Assembly (NCBI RefSeq): GCF_024721995.1
Contig: NZ_JANQBC010000003.1
Coordinates: 62,001-126,000, forward strand
From: Paenibacillus radicibacter
Lineage (GTDB): Bacteria; Bacillota; Bacilli; Paenibacillales; NBRC-103111
Length of the DNA: 64,000 nucleotides
Direction of reading: 5' to 3'
Shown here: positions 41,450 through 49,526 of the stretch, in pieces
How positions within the stretch are numbered: the stretch's first letter is position 1
Layout of the letters: the number at the start of each line of letters is the position of its first letter
Notes under the pieces: model-generated
The model's input: only the letters and a program-made list of their open reading frames with translations
Databases searched by the model: none
Told to the model about the DNA's origin: nothing
Made by a program: the position numbers and the translations under genes

Positions 41450-42727
41450 TTAATCCGCAATATCTTCGACGTTACGGATACCGCGTAAGTTACCGATATG
41501 ACCCGAACGATTCCTTGTACTCGCAAGCTGTGGACGAGCCTTTCTCTCCAACATCAGAACGACCAAATAAACAACGATGAATACAACCATCATAAAGGCA
41601 GAGATTCGGTACATCATCGCATAGCTTGTACTAGTCGCAATTGTACCTAAACATAAGGAACCCATCGCAATCCCCAAATCCAATGAATTATAGAAAGCAC
41701 CATTCGCCGTACCTCGAAGTTCCGGCTCTACACGCTGAATCATCCACGCTTGTAAAGACGGCTGCAGCAGTCCAGAACCCATTCCATAGATAAGTGCAGC
41801 AACGATTAGTCCACTAGTTGAAGATATGAAAGATAACAGGATCATAGCGGTGAAAATCAATGCCGCACCAAGTGGCAGTACCGCAATATGTCCCTTACGA
41901 TCAAATAACTTTCCCGAGAACGGACGAACCAAGATGATGGTTACCGCATTAAACAAGAAGAACCAACCCACATTGGCAATACTCACTTCTTTACCGAACA
42001 ACGTAATAAACGTAATTAATCCACCGTATGTCACGGTGAAGAACATATTAAGTACGAATGGCAATAGCAAACGCTTGTCCATCATCTTCGGCTTAGGCAC
42101 GTTATGAGGCATTGATGCAGGCTCACCTTCTGCTTGAAGCGGACCTGATGGGAATCGAATCACCGCGAACAATGGGAAAATAAGCAGAATGAGCAGTGTA
42201 GCTACTTCAATAACCGTATGGAATCCGAATTGTCCGAGCAACCACAAACCGATCATGGGTGCAATAGACATGGAGAAGCTTGTCGATAAGCCAAAATAAC
42301 CGATGCCTTCACCCATACGCTTATTCGGCACAATATCCGATACAACCGTTCCATAAGCTGTACTGACAATACCAAAGCTGATCCCATACAGAACTCGAAT
42401 AACGAGAATCATCGCAACCGATCCTGCAAAGTAGTAGAAGATCGTCGATAGCAGATAAACAATAAGTCCAATAATCAGAACACGCTTCGGCGACATTATG
42501 CTAAGCGCTTTGCCGACGAACAATCGCGTCAAAATCGCAGCAAACGCAAACACACTAATGATCAAGCTGATCCAGACACTACTGACGTCAAAGGCTGAAG
42601 CCACATAAGCAGGCAGCGACGGCGTAATCATTTGTAAATTCAGATAAAGAAGCATATTGGAAATGGTGAACAAAATAAATTCGCGCGTCCACAATCGGGA
42701 CGCGCTTCCAGTAGGTGACTGATCCAT
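41450..42727 (-). CDS. MFS transporter, probable drug efflux pump
   Basis: A 425-residue major facilitator with twelve predicted membrane helices. The loop between helices 2 and 3 carries a GKALSIMSPKRVLI motif-A variant, and the second half has GKLFDRKGHIAV. It follows its MarR-type regulator by 16 bases, an arrangement typical for inducible export of a toxic aromatic or drug. ATG 42727 has AGGAG ten bases before it. The substrate is unknown. Confidence 0.85.
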   Translation of the reverse strand: MDQSPTGSASRLWTREFILFTISNMLLYLNLQMITPSLPAYVASAFDVSSVWISLIISVFAFAAILTRLFVGKALSIMSPKRVLIIGLIVYLLSTIFYYFAGSVAMILVIRVLYGISFGIVSTAYGTVVSDIVPNKRMGEGIGYFGLSTSFSMSIAPMIGLWLLGQFGFHTVIEVATLLILLIFPLFAVIRFPSGPLQAEGEPASMPHNVPKPKMMDKRLLLPFVLNMFFTVTYGGLITFITLFGKEVSIANVGWFFLFNAVTIILVRPFSGKLFDRKGHIAVLPLGAALIFTAMILLSFISSTSGLIVAALIYGMGSGLLQPSLQAWMIQRVEPELRGTANGAFYNSLDLGIAMGSLCLGTIATSTSYAMMYRISAFMMVVFIVVYLVVLMLERKARPQLASTRNRSGHIGNLRGIRNVEDIAD

Positions 42728-42743
42728 ATGTCTAACACTCCTA

Positions 42744-43178
42744 TTAGTTGGTTTCTTTTTCTATATTCCCATTAATAAGGGCTAACCACTGCCCGAATTG
42801 CTTAACCTCATCTTCTTTCATTCCTTGAAATGCGGAGTCCATCACGCGATGTTCCACATCATGCAGACTTGCTTCAACAGCTCGTCCCTCATCTGTAATT
42901 CCAATCAGATACGATCTGCGATCAGCCTTATTCGGCTTACGAACGATAAATCCCTTGCGATCCAAACAGTCTAAGATCCGAGTAACCGTAGGTTGATCTT
43001 TGTGCAGACGACTCGATAAATCTTTCTGCGTAATGTCTTCCTCTTCAATTAAGCAGCAGAGCACACTCCATTGTTCGGGTGTTACATCACTTGACTTAAA
43101 CTTACCTGAGAGTAGATTGTACAGCTTTCGATGGGTTCGCCCCAACTGAAATCCAAGAGAATGATCCACTGGATTCAT
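42744..43178 (-). CDS. MarR-family repressor
   Basis: A 144-residue winged-helix regulator. The DNA-binding region is ITQKDLSSRLHKDQPTVTRILDCLDRKGFIVRKPNKADRRSYLIGITDEGR (about 50-100), with the conserved DRR wing. The start is somewhat uncertain: ATG 43178 is thirteen bases from AAGGGG, while GTG 43190 is almost on top of it. First gene of a two-gene operon with the MFS pump; a palindrome in its promoter spacer suits autorepression. Confidence 0.85.
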   Translation of the reverse strand: MNPVDHSLGFQLGRTHRKLYNLLSGKFKSSDVTPEQWSVLCCLIEEEDITQKDLSSRLHKDQPTVTRILDCLDRKGFIVRKPNKADRRSYLIGITDEGRAVEASLHDVEHRVMDSAFQGMKEDEVKQFGQWLALINGNIEKETN

Positions 43179-43214
43179 GTAACATAACACGCCCCTTAAT
43201 TAGTTGCTATGACA

Positions 43215-43243
43215 ATTATATACCTATCAATTAATTGTGTAAA
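43215..43243 (-). promoter_or_regulatory. Sigma-A promoter of the MarR-MFS operon with embedded operator
   Basis: Minus strand TTTACA (43243-43238), 17 bases, TATAAT (43220-43215). The perfect palindrome CAATTAATTG (43228-43237) fills the upstream part of the spacer, a classic place for a repressor site. Confidence 0.72.
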
Positions 43244-43297
43244 GATAGATGTACTACTATCTTACAACTAACAGAAATTTTCCGCTAAAATTTATGA

Positions 43298-43372
43298 TTC
43301 AGTACCTTGCATTGTTCAGTACATAGTGATATAGTAATCTTCATCAGGTACCTAACATTAATTAGTACTGAA
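43298..43372 (+). promoter_or_regulatory. PadR operon promoter with three copies of an 8-mer operator
   Basis: TTGCAT (43307-43312), 17 bases, TATAGT (43330-43335). The 8-mer TTCAGTAC occurs at 43298 and 43315, flanking the -35 box, and its complement GTACTGAA at 43365. PadR regulators bind dyads with AGTAC cores, so these are credible autoregulatory sites. Confidence 0.6.
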
Positions 43373-43431
43373 TAAAACATACTAACTTACAACATAGGAA
43401 TATACACACTCGACTAAGGGAGGTTATGCAC

Positions 43432-43761
43432 GTGGAAATTAATGTTCAGTTCAAGAAGGGCGTCTTGGAGTTATGTGTTCTTGTCCTTATTAATAAAAAA
43501 GACCAGTACGGATTCGAATTAGCACAGCAAATGTCTCACCACATTCAAGTGGCTGAAGGCGCACTTTACCCCCTGCTACGTCGACTTGTGAATGACGGAT
43601 TATGCACGACCTACTTACAGGAATCGTCAGAGGGTCCACCTCGGAAGTATTACCGTCTAACCGATCAAGGCGTCATCTACATGAACACGATGATCGCTGA
43701 GTGGAAATTTTTCGCAAACAATGTGTCTAACTTATTGAGAGAAGGTGGATTCGATGAATAA
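43432..43761 (+). CDS. PadR-family transcriptional regulator
   Basis: A 109-residue short PadR-type regulator: winged helix KKGVLELCVLVLINKKDQYGFELAQQM (residues 8-35), EGALYPLLRRLVNDGL recognition helix and PPRKYYRLTDQG wing, then one C-terminal dimerisation helix. GTG 43432 lies eight bases after GGGAGG; ATG 43426 would be only two bases away and is rejected. Its last codons overlap the next gene (ATGAATAA). It heads the PadR-DUF1700-DUF4097 cassette. Confidence 0.87.
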   Translation: MEINVQFKKGVLELCVLVLINKKDQYGFELAQQMSHHIQVAEGALYPLLRRLVNDGLCTTYLQESSEGPPRKYYRLTDQGVIYMNTMIAEWKFFANNVSNLLREGGFDE

Positions 43762-44311
43762 ATCCATGTTTATGGCAATCCTACAACATCATTTATACGC
43801 GCTACCCGCTTACGAACGTCATGAGCTGTTAGCTGAATACGATATGCACTTCCAACATGGAATGAGAAATGGCCAGACAGAAGATGAAATTGCTTATGAA
43901 CTCGGCGATCCAATTGAACTGGCGCGTGAAGCACTTGGTGAGAAATATATCAATCCCGATCTGCTCCCACGTGAAACTGCTAGCACCAGTCGTACCATCT
44001 TTGCCTTAATTGGGCAGTTCTTTCTCAACATCTCCCTTACACCTGTGCTTCTTTCACTTTGGGCAGCCTGTCTATCCCTAGTTGTTGCCGCTGCATCACT
44101 AACGCTCGCACCAGTACTCGTCACATTCGAGTTCATGTTCAATGACTATTTCTCAGTCGGTAAGATCTTCTTATCCATAGCATGTTTAGGGCTTGGTCTT
44201 ATTGCGATCCTATACGCAGTTAAGCTTTTACGTGCGTGGACACTCGTGCTAGCTCGTTATTTCAAATGGATTGGTCGAACACTTAAGGGGGAGAGAAATA
44301 GATATGAATAA
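43754..44311 (+). CDS. DUF1700-family membrane protein
   Basis: A 185-residue protein of the DUF1700 family. The N-terminal 70 residues form the helical HAAS-like domain (YERHELLAEYDMHFQHGMRNGQTEDEIAYELGDPIELAREAL) common in this family. Three hydrophobic helices follow at about 85-108, 112-135 and 140-165. In Firmicutes this type partners with PadR regulators and DUF4097 proteins in envelope-stress cassettes; the molecular role is unknown. ATG 43754 overlaps the padR stop codon and has GGTGG before it. Confidence 0.85.
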   Translation: MNKSMFMAILQHHLYALPAYERHELLAEYDMHFQHGMRNGQTEDEIAYELGDPIELAREALGEKYINPDLLPRETASTSRTIFALIGQFFLNISLTPVLLSLWAACLSLVVAAASLTLAPVLVTFEFMFNDYFSVGKIFLSIACLGLGLIAILYAVKLLRAWTLVLARYFKWIGRTLKGERNRYE

Positions 44312-45176
44312 GAAAATTATTGGATTTGGTCTAATCTTAATCGCCATCGGCTTAATCGGGGCAATCGCATTTCGTGGTGATCTACTGAACGGTGGCGGCA
44401 ACCCGGAGAATAGCAAGATCGCTTTTGATAAAAAGTGGGATTTCTCAGCTAATCAGTTAAAAGACATCAAGCTTCAAGGTAATTCTGAAGACTTCGACGT
44501 TACATTTGTTGTGAGTAAGAACGGTTCCAACTCCATTGAAATGGACGGCGATACCTACCAAGAAAATATTGATCTGATTCAATCAACTGGTATTCGTGAT
44601 GGAGAATTCAACATTAATCTCACGAACAAAAAACCGAATATTCAATTCTTCACCATTGGTAATTTTAAAAATAATAAAATCAACGTAACCGTTACTATGG
44701 CAGATCTTAATCAGCTTGAAGAAATCGATATTGAAACTTCTTCTGGATCGATTAAAGGTAAGAATCTAATTGCACGCGACATTGATGTAAAGAGTTCATC
44801 TGGCGATATTCGTCTAGATGGTGTTCGCGGTCAAGAGATTGAATTTAAAGCAACTTCAGGAAACATCATTGCTTCTAAAGTCGAAGGTGTCCTCTCTGCG
44901 GAAGGTTCATCTGGTAATATCGAAATCGATGGCGTAACACATGATGCGAAAATCAAGAATTCTTCAGGTAATGTGACACTGGAGCAGAAGAAGTCAGCGA
45001 ATGCGGATATCAAATTATCTTCAGGCGATGCCAAAGTAATCATTCCGAAAGATTTCGCAGGTTCATTTGACCTCAAAACCTCTTCAGGTGACACGAGCTA
45101 TCCGAACACGAGCAACTCTTCCCCTGAAGTCATCAAAGTACAGGCATCTTCAGGTAATATTACGATCAAACAATAA
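44304..45176 (+). CDS. DUF4097 (LiaG/YvlB-like) protein with repetitive beta solenoid
   Basis: A 290-residue protein with one N-terminal membrane helix (residues 5-25) and an extracytoplasmic domain. From about residue 150 to the C terminus, eight variants of the motif (S/T)SG(N/D/S)(I/V/A/T) recur every 17-22 residues, which predicts a right-handed beta solenoid of the DUF4097 type. Related proteins are LiaG and YvlB, both linked to cell-envelope stress. ATG 44304 again forms an ATGAATAA overlap with the gene before and has GGGGGAG eight bases upstream. Function unknown. Confidence 0.87.
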   Translation: MNKKIIGFGLILIAIGLIGAIAFRGDLLNGGGNPENSKIAFDKKWDFSANQLKDIKLQGNSEDFDVTFVVSKNGSNSIEMDGDTYQENIDLIQSTGIRDGEFNINLTNKKPNIQFFTIGNFKNNKINVTVTMADLNQLEEIDIETSSGSIKGKNLIARDIDVKSSSGDIRLDGVRGQEIEFKATSGNIIASKVEGVLSAEGSSGNIEIDGVTHDAKIKNSSGNVTLEQKKSANADIKLSSGDAKVIIPKDFAGSFDLKTSSGDTSYPNTSNSSPEVIKVQASSGNITIKQ

Positions 45177-45194
45177 GGGTTCTTGTATACAAAT

Positions 45195-45243
45195 AAAGCA
45201 GTCGTATATGCCTTCTTCTAACGAGGCATTACGGCTGCTTTTT
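45195..45243. terminator. Bidirectional terminator
   Basis: AAAGCAGTCGTA-ATGCCT pairs with AGGCAT-TACGGCTGCTTT, then TTTTTG. Between the DUF4097 and DsrE-like genes. Confidence 0.85.
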
Positions 45244-45255
45244 GTGTAGCGGACA

Positions 45256-45594
45256 CTACGATAACGTCAACACCTCATACTCACTTGCTAATTGGATAAA
45301 ATCCGCCATACTGCCGATCTGACCGACTGTTAGCGATTCACTCAGTTCATAATAATCCACGCAAGTTTTACATGCAATGACGCGAACACCTTGCTGCTCA
45401 AGCTCCTTCAGATGAACCGAAGCGAACGATGCATCCGTTAATGCCTTCACCCCACTATTCATGCAAAATACCGCATATGGCAGTGATTCGCGCTGCTTAA
45501 GTAATGTGAAGAACGTTTCAAGAATCGTCTCGCCAAGCTCCTCGGAACCTTTTCCAAGTGTATGAGATGCAAGTAAAATTACTTTCTGTTTCAT
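45256..45594 (-). CDS. DsrE-family (YedF C-terminal-like) protein
   Basis: A 112-residue DsrE/DsrF-like protein, similar to the C-terminal half of YedF. The conserved Cys pair ACKTCVDYY (about 82-91) corresponds to the CGTCLDYY segment of YedF-type sulfurtransferases, and ILLASHTLGKGSEELG forms the first strand-loop-helix. It may carry persulfide sulfur or take part in redox control. AAGGAGA precedes the ATG. It follows the OsmC gene by 13 bases, so the two probably form an operon and share thiol chemistry. Confidence 0.82.
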   Translation of the reverse strand: MKQKVILLASHTLGKGSEELGETILETFFTLLKQRESLPYAVFCMNSGVKALTDASFASVHLKELEQQGVRVIACKTCVDYYELSESLTVGQIGSMADFIQLASEYEVLTLS

Positions 45595-45607
45595 CGTCTA
45601 TCTCTCC

Positions 45608-46054
45608 TTAACTTCTAATAATAGTCGGCTCAACTCGCATCTGCACATTGCCATGCAAGGCCTGTGAAATCATACAGCTTCGCTCTGCTCGCTCGACTAA
45701 TGTTGTGATGTATGTAATCTGCTCATCCGTTGTATCGCTTGGTAATTTAATAGACGGACGATGAATGATCGCCTTAAACTTCGGCACGCCCCGCTCCACT
45801 TCAACAATACCTTCTGAAGCAAGTGTGAACGATGCAATGTCTAACTTTCGTGTTTGAAAAAGCGCCGCTAGTGTAATCATATAACAGGTACTAGCTGCAC
45901 CAAGCAGCATCTCATCGGGGTTCGTACCTATGCCGGGTCCTTGCATCTCTGATGGAATCGAGACTTGTTTCACCAGCTCACCTGTCGCAATATGCCCTTG
46001 CCCGAATCGGTCACCCTGCCAACTGCCTTGTAAGTGAAAATGAATCGTCTCCAT
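45608..46054 (-). CDS. OsmC-family peroxiredoxin-like protein
   Basis: A 148-residue OsmC/Ohr-fold protein. The two redox Cys lie in GAASTCYMITLAAL (about residue 58) and AERSCMISQAL (about 127), as in organic hydroperoxide-reducing family members. It more closely resembles the YhfA/OsmC branch than Ohr. ATG 46054 follows GGGGGA by about eight bases; the longer frame to 46069 has no ribosome site. First gene of a two-gene unit with the DsrE-like gene. Confidence 0.85.
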   Translation of the reverse strand: METIHFHLQGSWQGDRFGQGHIATGELVKQVSIPSEMQGPGIGTNPDEMLLGAASTCYMITLAALFQTRKLDIASFTLASEGIVEVERGVPKFKAIIHRPSIKLPSDTTDEQITYITTLVERAERSCMISQALHGNVQMRVEPTIIRS

Positions 46055-46237
46055 ACATGCATCCCCCATTCTCTATTAATTAAGTATACCAAAGTCACGA
46101 TGGTCCACCAATGTATATGCAAGAAATACGCCAGATTATGCGGTTTGTACTTGCTACAAAATAAATGTTCGAATGTGTTGACAAGCGCTGGCATTTGGTA
46201 GATTCTGAGTTCATATGAAAAAAAGGAGTGGTCAAGA

Positions 46238-47329
46238 ATGAACAGTCGTATTCAAAATTTGTACAGCTTCATGGAACGTCAATCCTTAGACGTCTTGCTC
46301 GTAACCATGCCCAAGCATGTGTATTATTTAACGGGCTTCTATACCGATCCACATGAGCGTTTCTTAGGTTTAGTCCTCGTGAAAGGTCAAGATCCATTCT
46401 TGCTTGTTCCGTCTCTTGATCTAGAGAAAGCACAACAAACATCTTCGGTAAGCACGATTCATGCACATACGGATACACAAAACCCTTATGCTGTACTGAA
46501 GAGCTACTTACCAAGCAGCATCACTAGCTTCGGCGTAGAGAAATCCCACCTAACCGTAGCAGGATTTGAAGCACTTAGCTCCCATGTAGAAGCTAAAGTA
46601 TGGGCAGATATCGAACAGCCTTTGCGTGAAATGCGCGTGATCAAGACTCCAGAAGAAATTGTAATTATGAAAAAAGCAATTCGCATCGTTGAAGATGTAC
46701 TTCGTGCAGGTGTAGAGAAGGTACGTGTAGGCGTTACCGAAATGGATATCGTCGCTGAACTTGAATACCAGATGCGTAGATTAGGCTCTCAAGGTCCTTC
46801 CTTCGGTACTTTGGTACTTGCAGGTGAGAAATCCGGACAACCACATGGTGAACCGAGTAACAGCGTTATTAAAGAAGGCGAATTGCTGCTTCTTGATCTA
46901 GGCGTATTCGCTGATGGTTACGCTTCAGATATTACACGTACATTCGCTGTTGGTGAGCTCAATGCGAAGAACAAAGAAATGTACGATGTCGTGCTTCAAG
47001 CGAACCTTCGTGGTATCGAAGCCGTACGTCCTGACGTGACGTTCGCAAGCATCGACTATGCAGCACGCAAATCGATCGTTGACCGCGGTTATGGTGACTA
47101 CTTCATCACGCGTCTTGGTCATGGGCTTGGCCTTGAAATTCACGAATACCCTTCCGTACATGGTGAGAACCAAGACAAGACGCGTGAAGGTATGTTATTC
47201 ACAATCGAGCCTGGCGTATATGTTCCTGGTCATGGCGGCGTACGTATCGAAGATGATGTGATCGTAACGGCAGACGGTGTCGAAGTATTAACTTCCTTCC
47301 CGAAAGAATTAACGATTATTGGCGTGTAA
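46238..47329 (+). CDS. M24-family Xaa-Pro aminopeptidase/dipeptidase
   Basis: A 363-residue metallopeptidase of the Xaa-Pro type (YqhT/PepQ-like). The N-terminal creatinase-like domain (1-130) is followed by the pita-bread domain with the metal ligands: two Asp in DLGVFADGYASDITR, His in GHGLGLEIHE, and Glu in EPG and in IEDD. The catalytic dinuclear metal site is thus complete. It releases N-terminal residues before proline or splits Xaa-Pro dipeptides. AAAGGAG lies nine bases before the ATG. The gene stands alone with its own terminator. Confidence 0.9.
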   Translation: MNSRIQNLYSFMERQSLDVLLVTMPKHVYYLTGFYTDPHERFLGLVLVKGQDPFLLVPSLDLEKAQQTSSVSTIHAHTDTQNPYAVLKSYLPSSITSFGVEKSHLTVAGFEALSSHVEAKVWADIEQPLREMRVIKTPEEIVIMKKAIRIVEDVLRAGVEKVRVGVTEMDIVAELEYQMRRLGSQGPSFGTLVLAGEKSGQPHGEPSNSVIKEGELLLLDLGVFADGYASDITRTFAVGELNAKNKEMYDVVLQANLRGIEAVRPDVTFASIDYAARKSIVDRGYGDYFITRLGHGLGLEIHEYPSVHGENQDKTREGMLFTIEPGVYVPGHGGVRIEDDVIVTADGVEVLTSFPKELTIIGV

Positions 47330-47335
47330 CCGTGC

Positions 47336-47375
47336 AAAAGGGGCTAAGTAGAATTCATCTACTTAGCCCTTTACT
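47336..47375 (+). terminator. Terminator of the M24 peptidase gene
   Basis: AAAGGGGCTAAGTAGA pairs with TCTACTTAGCCCTTT over a short ATTCA loop. Confidence 0.8.
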
Positions 47376-47427
47376 TGTCCATCCAAATCGGTTTATGTAA
47401 GAATATCTCTACAATATTAACGGAATC

Positions 47428-48408
47428 TTACAGATCGAACGTTAGTACAACTTTCCCTGTACTTTGTCTGCTTTCCACGAATTGATGCGCTTGTGCTGCG
47501 TCTTGGAATGGGAACTTTGCACCGATCTGGATGTTCAGCTTGCCCTTTGATAGTAATTCGAACACTTGAACTGCTATTTCTTGTAAAATGTCGGGTCGCT
47601 CTTTGCGCGTCGTACCTAAACTAAACCCAAGTACCGAGCGGCAGCTTGCATGCAAGTCCTTCGTATTCACGTTGCCATACTTCCCGCTGGAGTTGCCGAA
47701 TACAACGAGCCTACCGTACTTCGCAAGGCAATTCATACTACTCTCCGTAATCACTCCTCCGACTGAGTCGAGGATAATATCTACACCTCTGCCCGCGGTT
47801 AATTCGTTCACTTTAGCAGCAAAATCATCTTGTTCATACACAATTACTTTATCCGCCCCTGCGTCTAATGCAGTCTGGATTTTATTTGGGTGACCCACTG
47901 TTCCGATAATAAGTCCAGCGCCAAGTGCTCTGGCAATTTGAATTGCAGTCGTACCTACACCACCAGCGGCAGCATGGATGAGGACAGAATCCCCTTTTTG
48001 CAAATGAGATAGACCTGCTAACAACTTATAGCTTAAGAACGAAACAATTCCACACGCACCCGCGGTATCCCAATCGATCTGATCTGGAAGCACATACGTT
48101 AAGTTGGCATCTGCTACGATATATTCGGCATACGATCCATCATGAGGAAAAGCAATCACACGATCACCTACCGCCAAATTCACCACGTTACGGCCGACTT
48201 GCTCAATGACACCTGCCGCTTCTAATCCAGGTAGGAAAGGCAGCTTCCCTCCCCCTTTATTCCCATGTCTCGCTTTAATATCTGCAAAATTAACACTCGT
48301 CGTCTTCACACGAATCAGCACTTGATCTGGATTAGGTGTAGGAATCTCTTGATCCACCACTTTCATGTTGTCCGCTGAACCGAATTGTTCCACGATAACG
48401 GCTTTCAT
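47428..48408 (-). CDS. NADPH:quinone oxidoreductase (zinc-free MDR family)
   Basis: A 326-residue medium-chain reductase of the quinone oxidoreductase type. The NADPH motif is AAAGGVGTTAIQIARALGA near residue 145; the catalytic-domain segment is LPGLEAAGVIEQVG. The Cys and His ligands of structural and catalytic zinc are absent, so it belongs to the zinc-free group that reduces quinones or enones. ATG 48408 lies eight bases after GAGGGG; GTG 48417 would overlap it. It stands alone, with a palindrome just upstream. Confidence 0.87.
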   Translation of the reverse strand: MKAVIVEQFGSADNMKVVDQEIPTPNPDQVLIRVKTTSVNFADIKARHGNKGGGKLPFLPGLEAAGVIEQVGRNVVNLAVGDRVIAFPHDGSYAEYIVADANLTYVLPDQIDWDTAGACGIVSFLSYKLLAGLSHLQKGDSVLIHAAAGGVGTTAIQIARALGAGLIIGTVGHPNKIQTALDAGADKVIVYEQDDFAAKVNELTAGRGVDIILDSVGGVITESSMNCLAKYGRLVVFGNSSGKYGNVNTKDLHASCRSVLGFSLGTTRKERPDILQEIAVQVFELLSKGKLNIQIGAKFPFQDAAQAHQFVESRQSTGKVVLTFDL

Positions 48409-48426
48409 CTCATGCACCCCTCATAG

Positions 48427-48441
48427 TTTCATTTAATGAAA
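48427..48441. promoter_or_regulatory. Palindrome upstream of the quinone reductase gene
   Basis: TTTCATTTAATGAAA, a near-perfect inverted repeat 18 bases upstream of the start codon; candidate operator for an unknown regulator. Confidence 0.4.
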
Positions 48442-48529
48442 TACAGTTTCAACATTCTGAATATATTGTAAAATGTTCAAACCTATTTATCAATCCATTT
48501 GAAGGACTCTTCTTTTACTTTTCTTCTAA

Positions 48530-48631
48530 ATGGTAAAAAACTACGAAATCAACAAAGATGGAGACTACGTGCTCATCGTCTTAGGGTAAAAGCTTAAGGA
48601 TAACTTCAAAGTCGAGTGGGACATTAAATAG
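48530..48631 (+). pseudogene. Possible degraded small reading frame
   Basis: From ATG 48530 the frame reads MVKNYEINKDGDYVLIVLG, stop TAA at 48587, then continues KLKDNFKVEWDIK to TAG at 48629. Charged and hydrophobic residues alternate as in real protein, but no ribosome site precedes it and a stop interrupts it. It overlaps the 3' end of the convergent AadK-type gene by eight bases. I do not recognise a parent protein. Confidence 0.3.
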
Positions 48632-49475
48632 ATCCGTGAATCTTATCCGTATACAAGGTTATCACCCGATCGTAATCGGGATATGAATAGCCTAGTTTTT
48701 CTGCCACAGCTCCAGAGTATTTGCGGAATAACGTATAACAAGTCCGTAACGATTCCCACATCACAAGATCGCTATGCTGCTGATAAGTCGATTGCAAGGC
48801 TTCCCAATCTTCTTTAGGCAGGTAGCGATCTATAAATTTATAGTTCTTCCCTACGCTAAAATCATAACCTCGCTCAGCCCCCATGTACCATGCCATCATG
48901 CGCAGCAAGTTCGGACGAGCAACCTCGTGTAAGTGATCGATCGCGAACAGCATTTCTTTCCTAGCAAGACCCTTCACGACATAGGTCGAACCCATCCAGA
49001 ACTCATTACAACAGTCATCGAACTCCCTCGCAGTCGGCTTCTTGATCCAGTATTGACGGTCATCCGCGATCACTTCATTTTTCACAAGACAGTCCTTATC
49101 CAGTAAGACCTCTACCAATCCATCACTATTGGCAAAATAATCGTCCGACTCATCCACAGGAATCAGTGTTAAATCTAGCTTATTCCCATCTTCAAACAAG
49201 ATCAGATACGAGAACCAATTGCCAAGCTCCGCTGGAAACAGCTCCATATCCTCCGGCTTCTGCATCATCAGCCGCTCTCCGAACTGATCCAGCCACGTAT
49301 CATTCTCCTTAAACGATGCCATATCCGTTACAAAGTAAGAGACATCATAGTCCTGATAAATATCTGGTGTGATATTCGGATTCGTTCGTGATCCTTCTAG
49401 TGTGACTAGGCGAATTCGCGAATCGTGCTTGGCATAATCGATGAACAACGTCATCATCTCTTGTTTACTTCTCAA
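48624..49475 (-). CDS. aadK: Aminoglycoside 6-adenylyltransferase of the AadK type
   Basis: A 283-residue protein of the ANT(6)/AadK family, which adenylylates streptomycin. The nucleotidyltransferase pattern LEGSRTNPN ... YQDYDVSYFVTD (GS plus DxS/DxD region, residues 27-50) and the WFSYLILFEDGNKLDLTLIPV segment with the third Asp are present. Length equals B. subtilis AadK. It starts with TTG 49475, nine bases after GGAGG; two ATG codons lie six codons downstream. Chromosomal members confer low-level streptomycin resistance, so intrinsic resistance is possible but not shown. Confidence 0.88.
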   Translation of the reverse strand: MRSKQEMMTLFIDYAKHDSRIRLVTLEGSRTNPNITPDIYQDYDVSYFVTDMASFKENDTWLDQFGERLMMQKPEDMELFPAELGNWFSYLILFEDGNKLDLTLIPVDESDDYFANSDGLVEVLLDKDCLVKNEVIADDRQYWIKKPTAREFDDCCNEFWMGSTYVVKGLARKEMLFAIDHLHEVARPNLLRMMAWYMGAERGYDFSVGKNYKFIDRYLPKEDWEALQSTYQQHSDLVMWESLRTCYTLFRKYSGAVAEKLGYSYPDYDRVITLYTDKIHGSI

Positions 49476-49526
49476 TGTTAGAAGCCTCCAATCGCAAGAG
49501 CTATACGCTTGTCTAGTTTATTTTTA

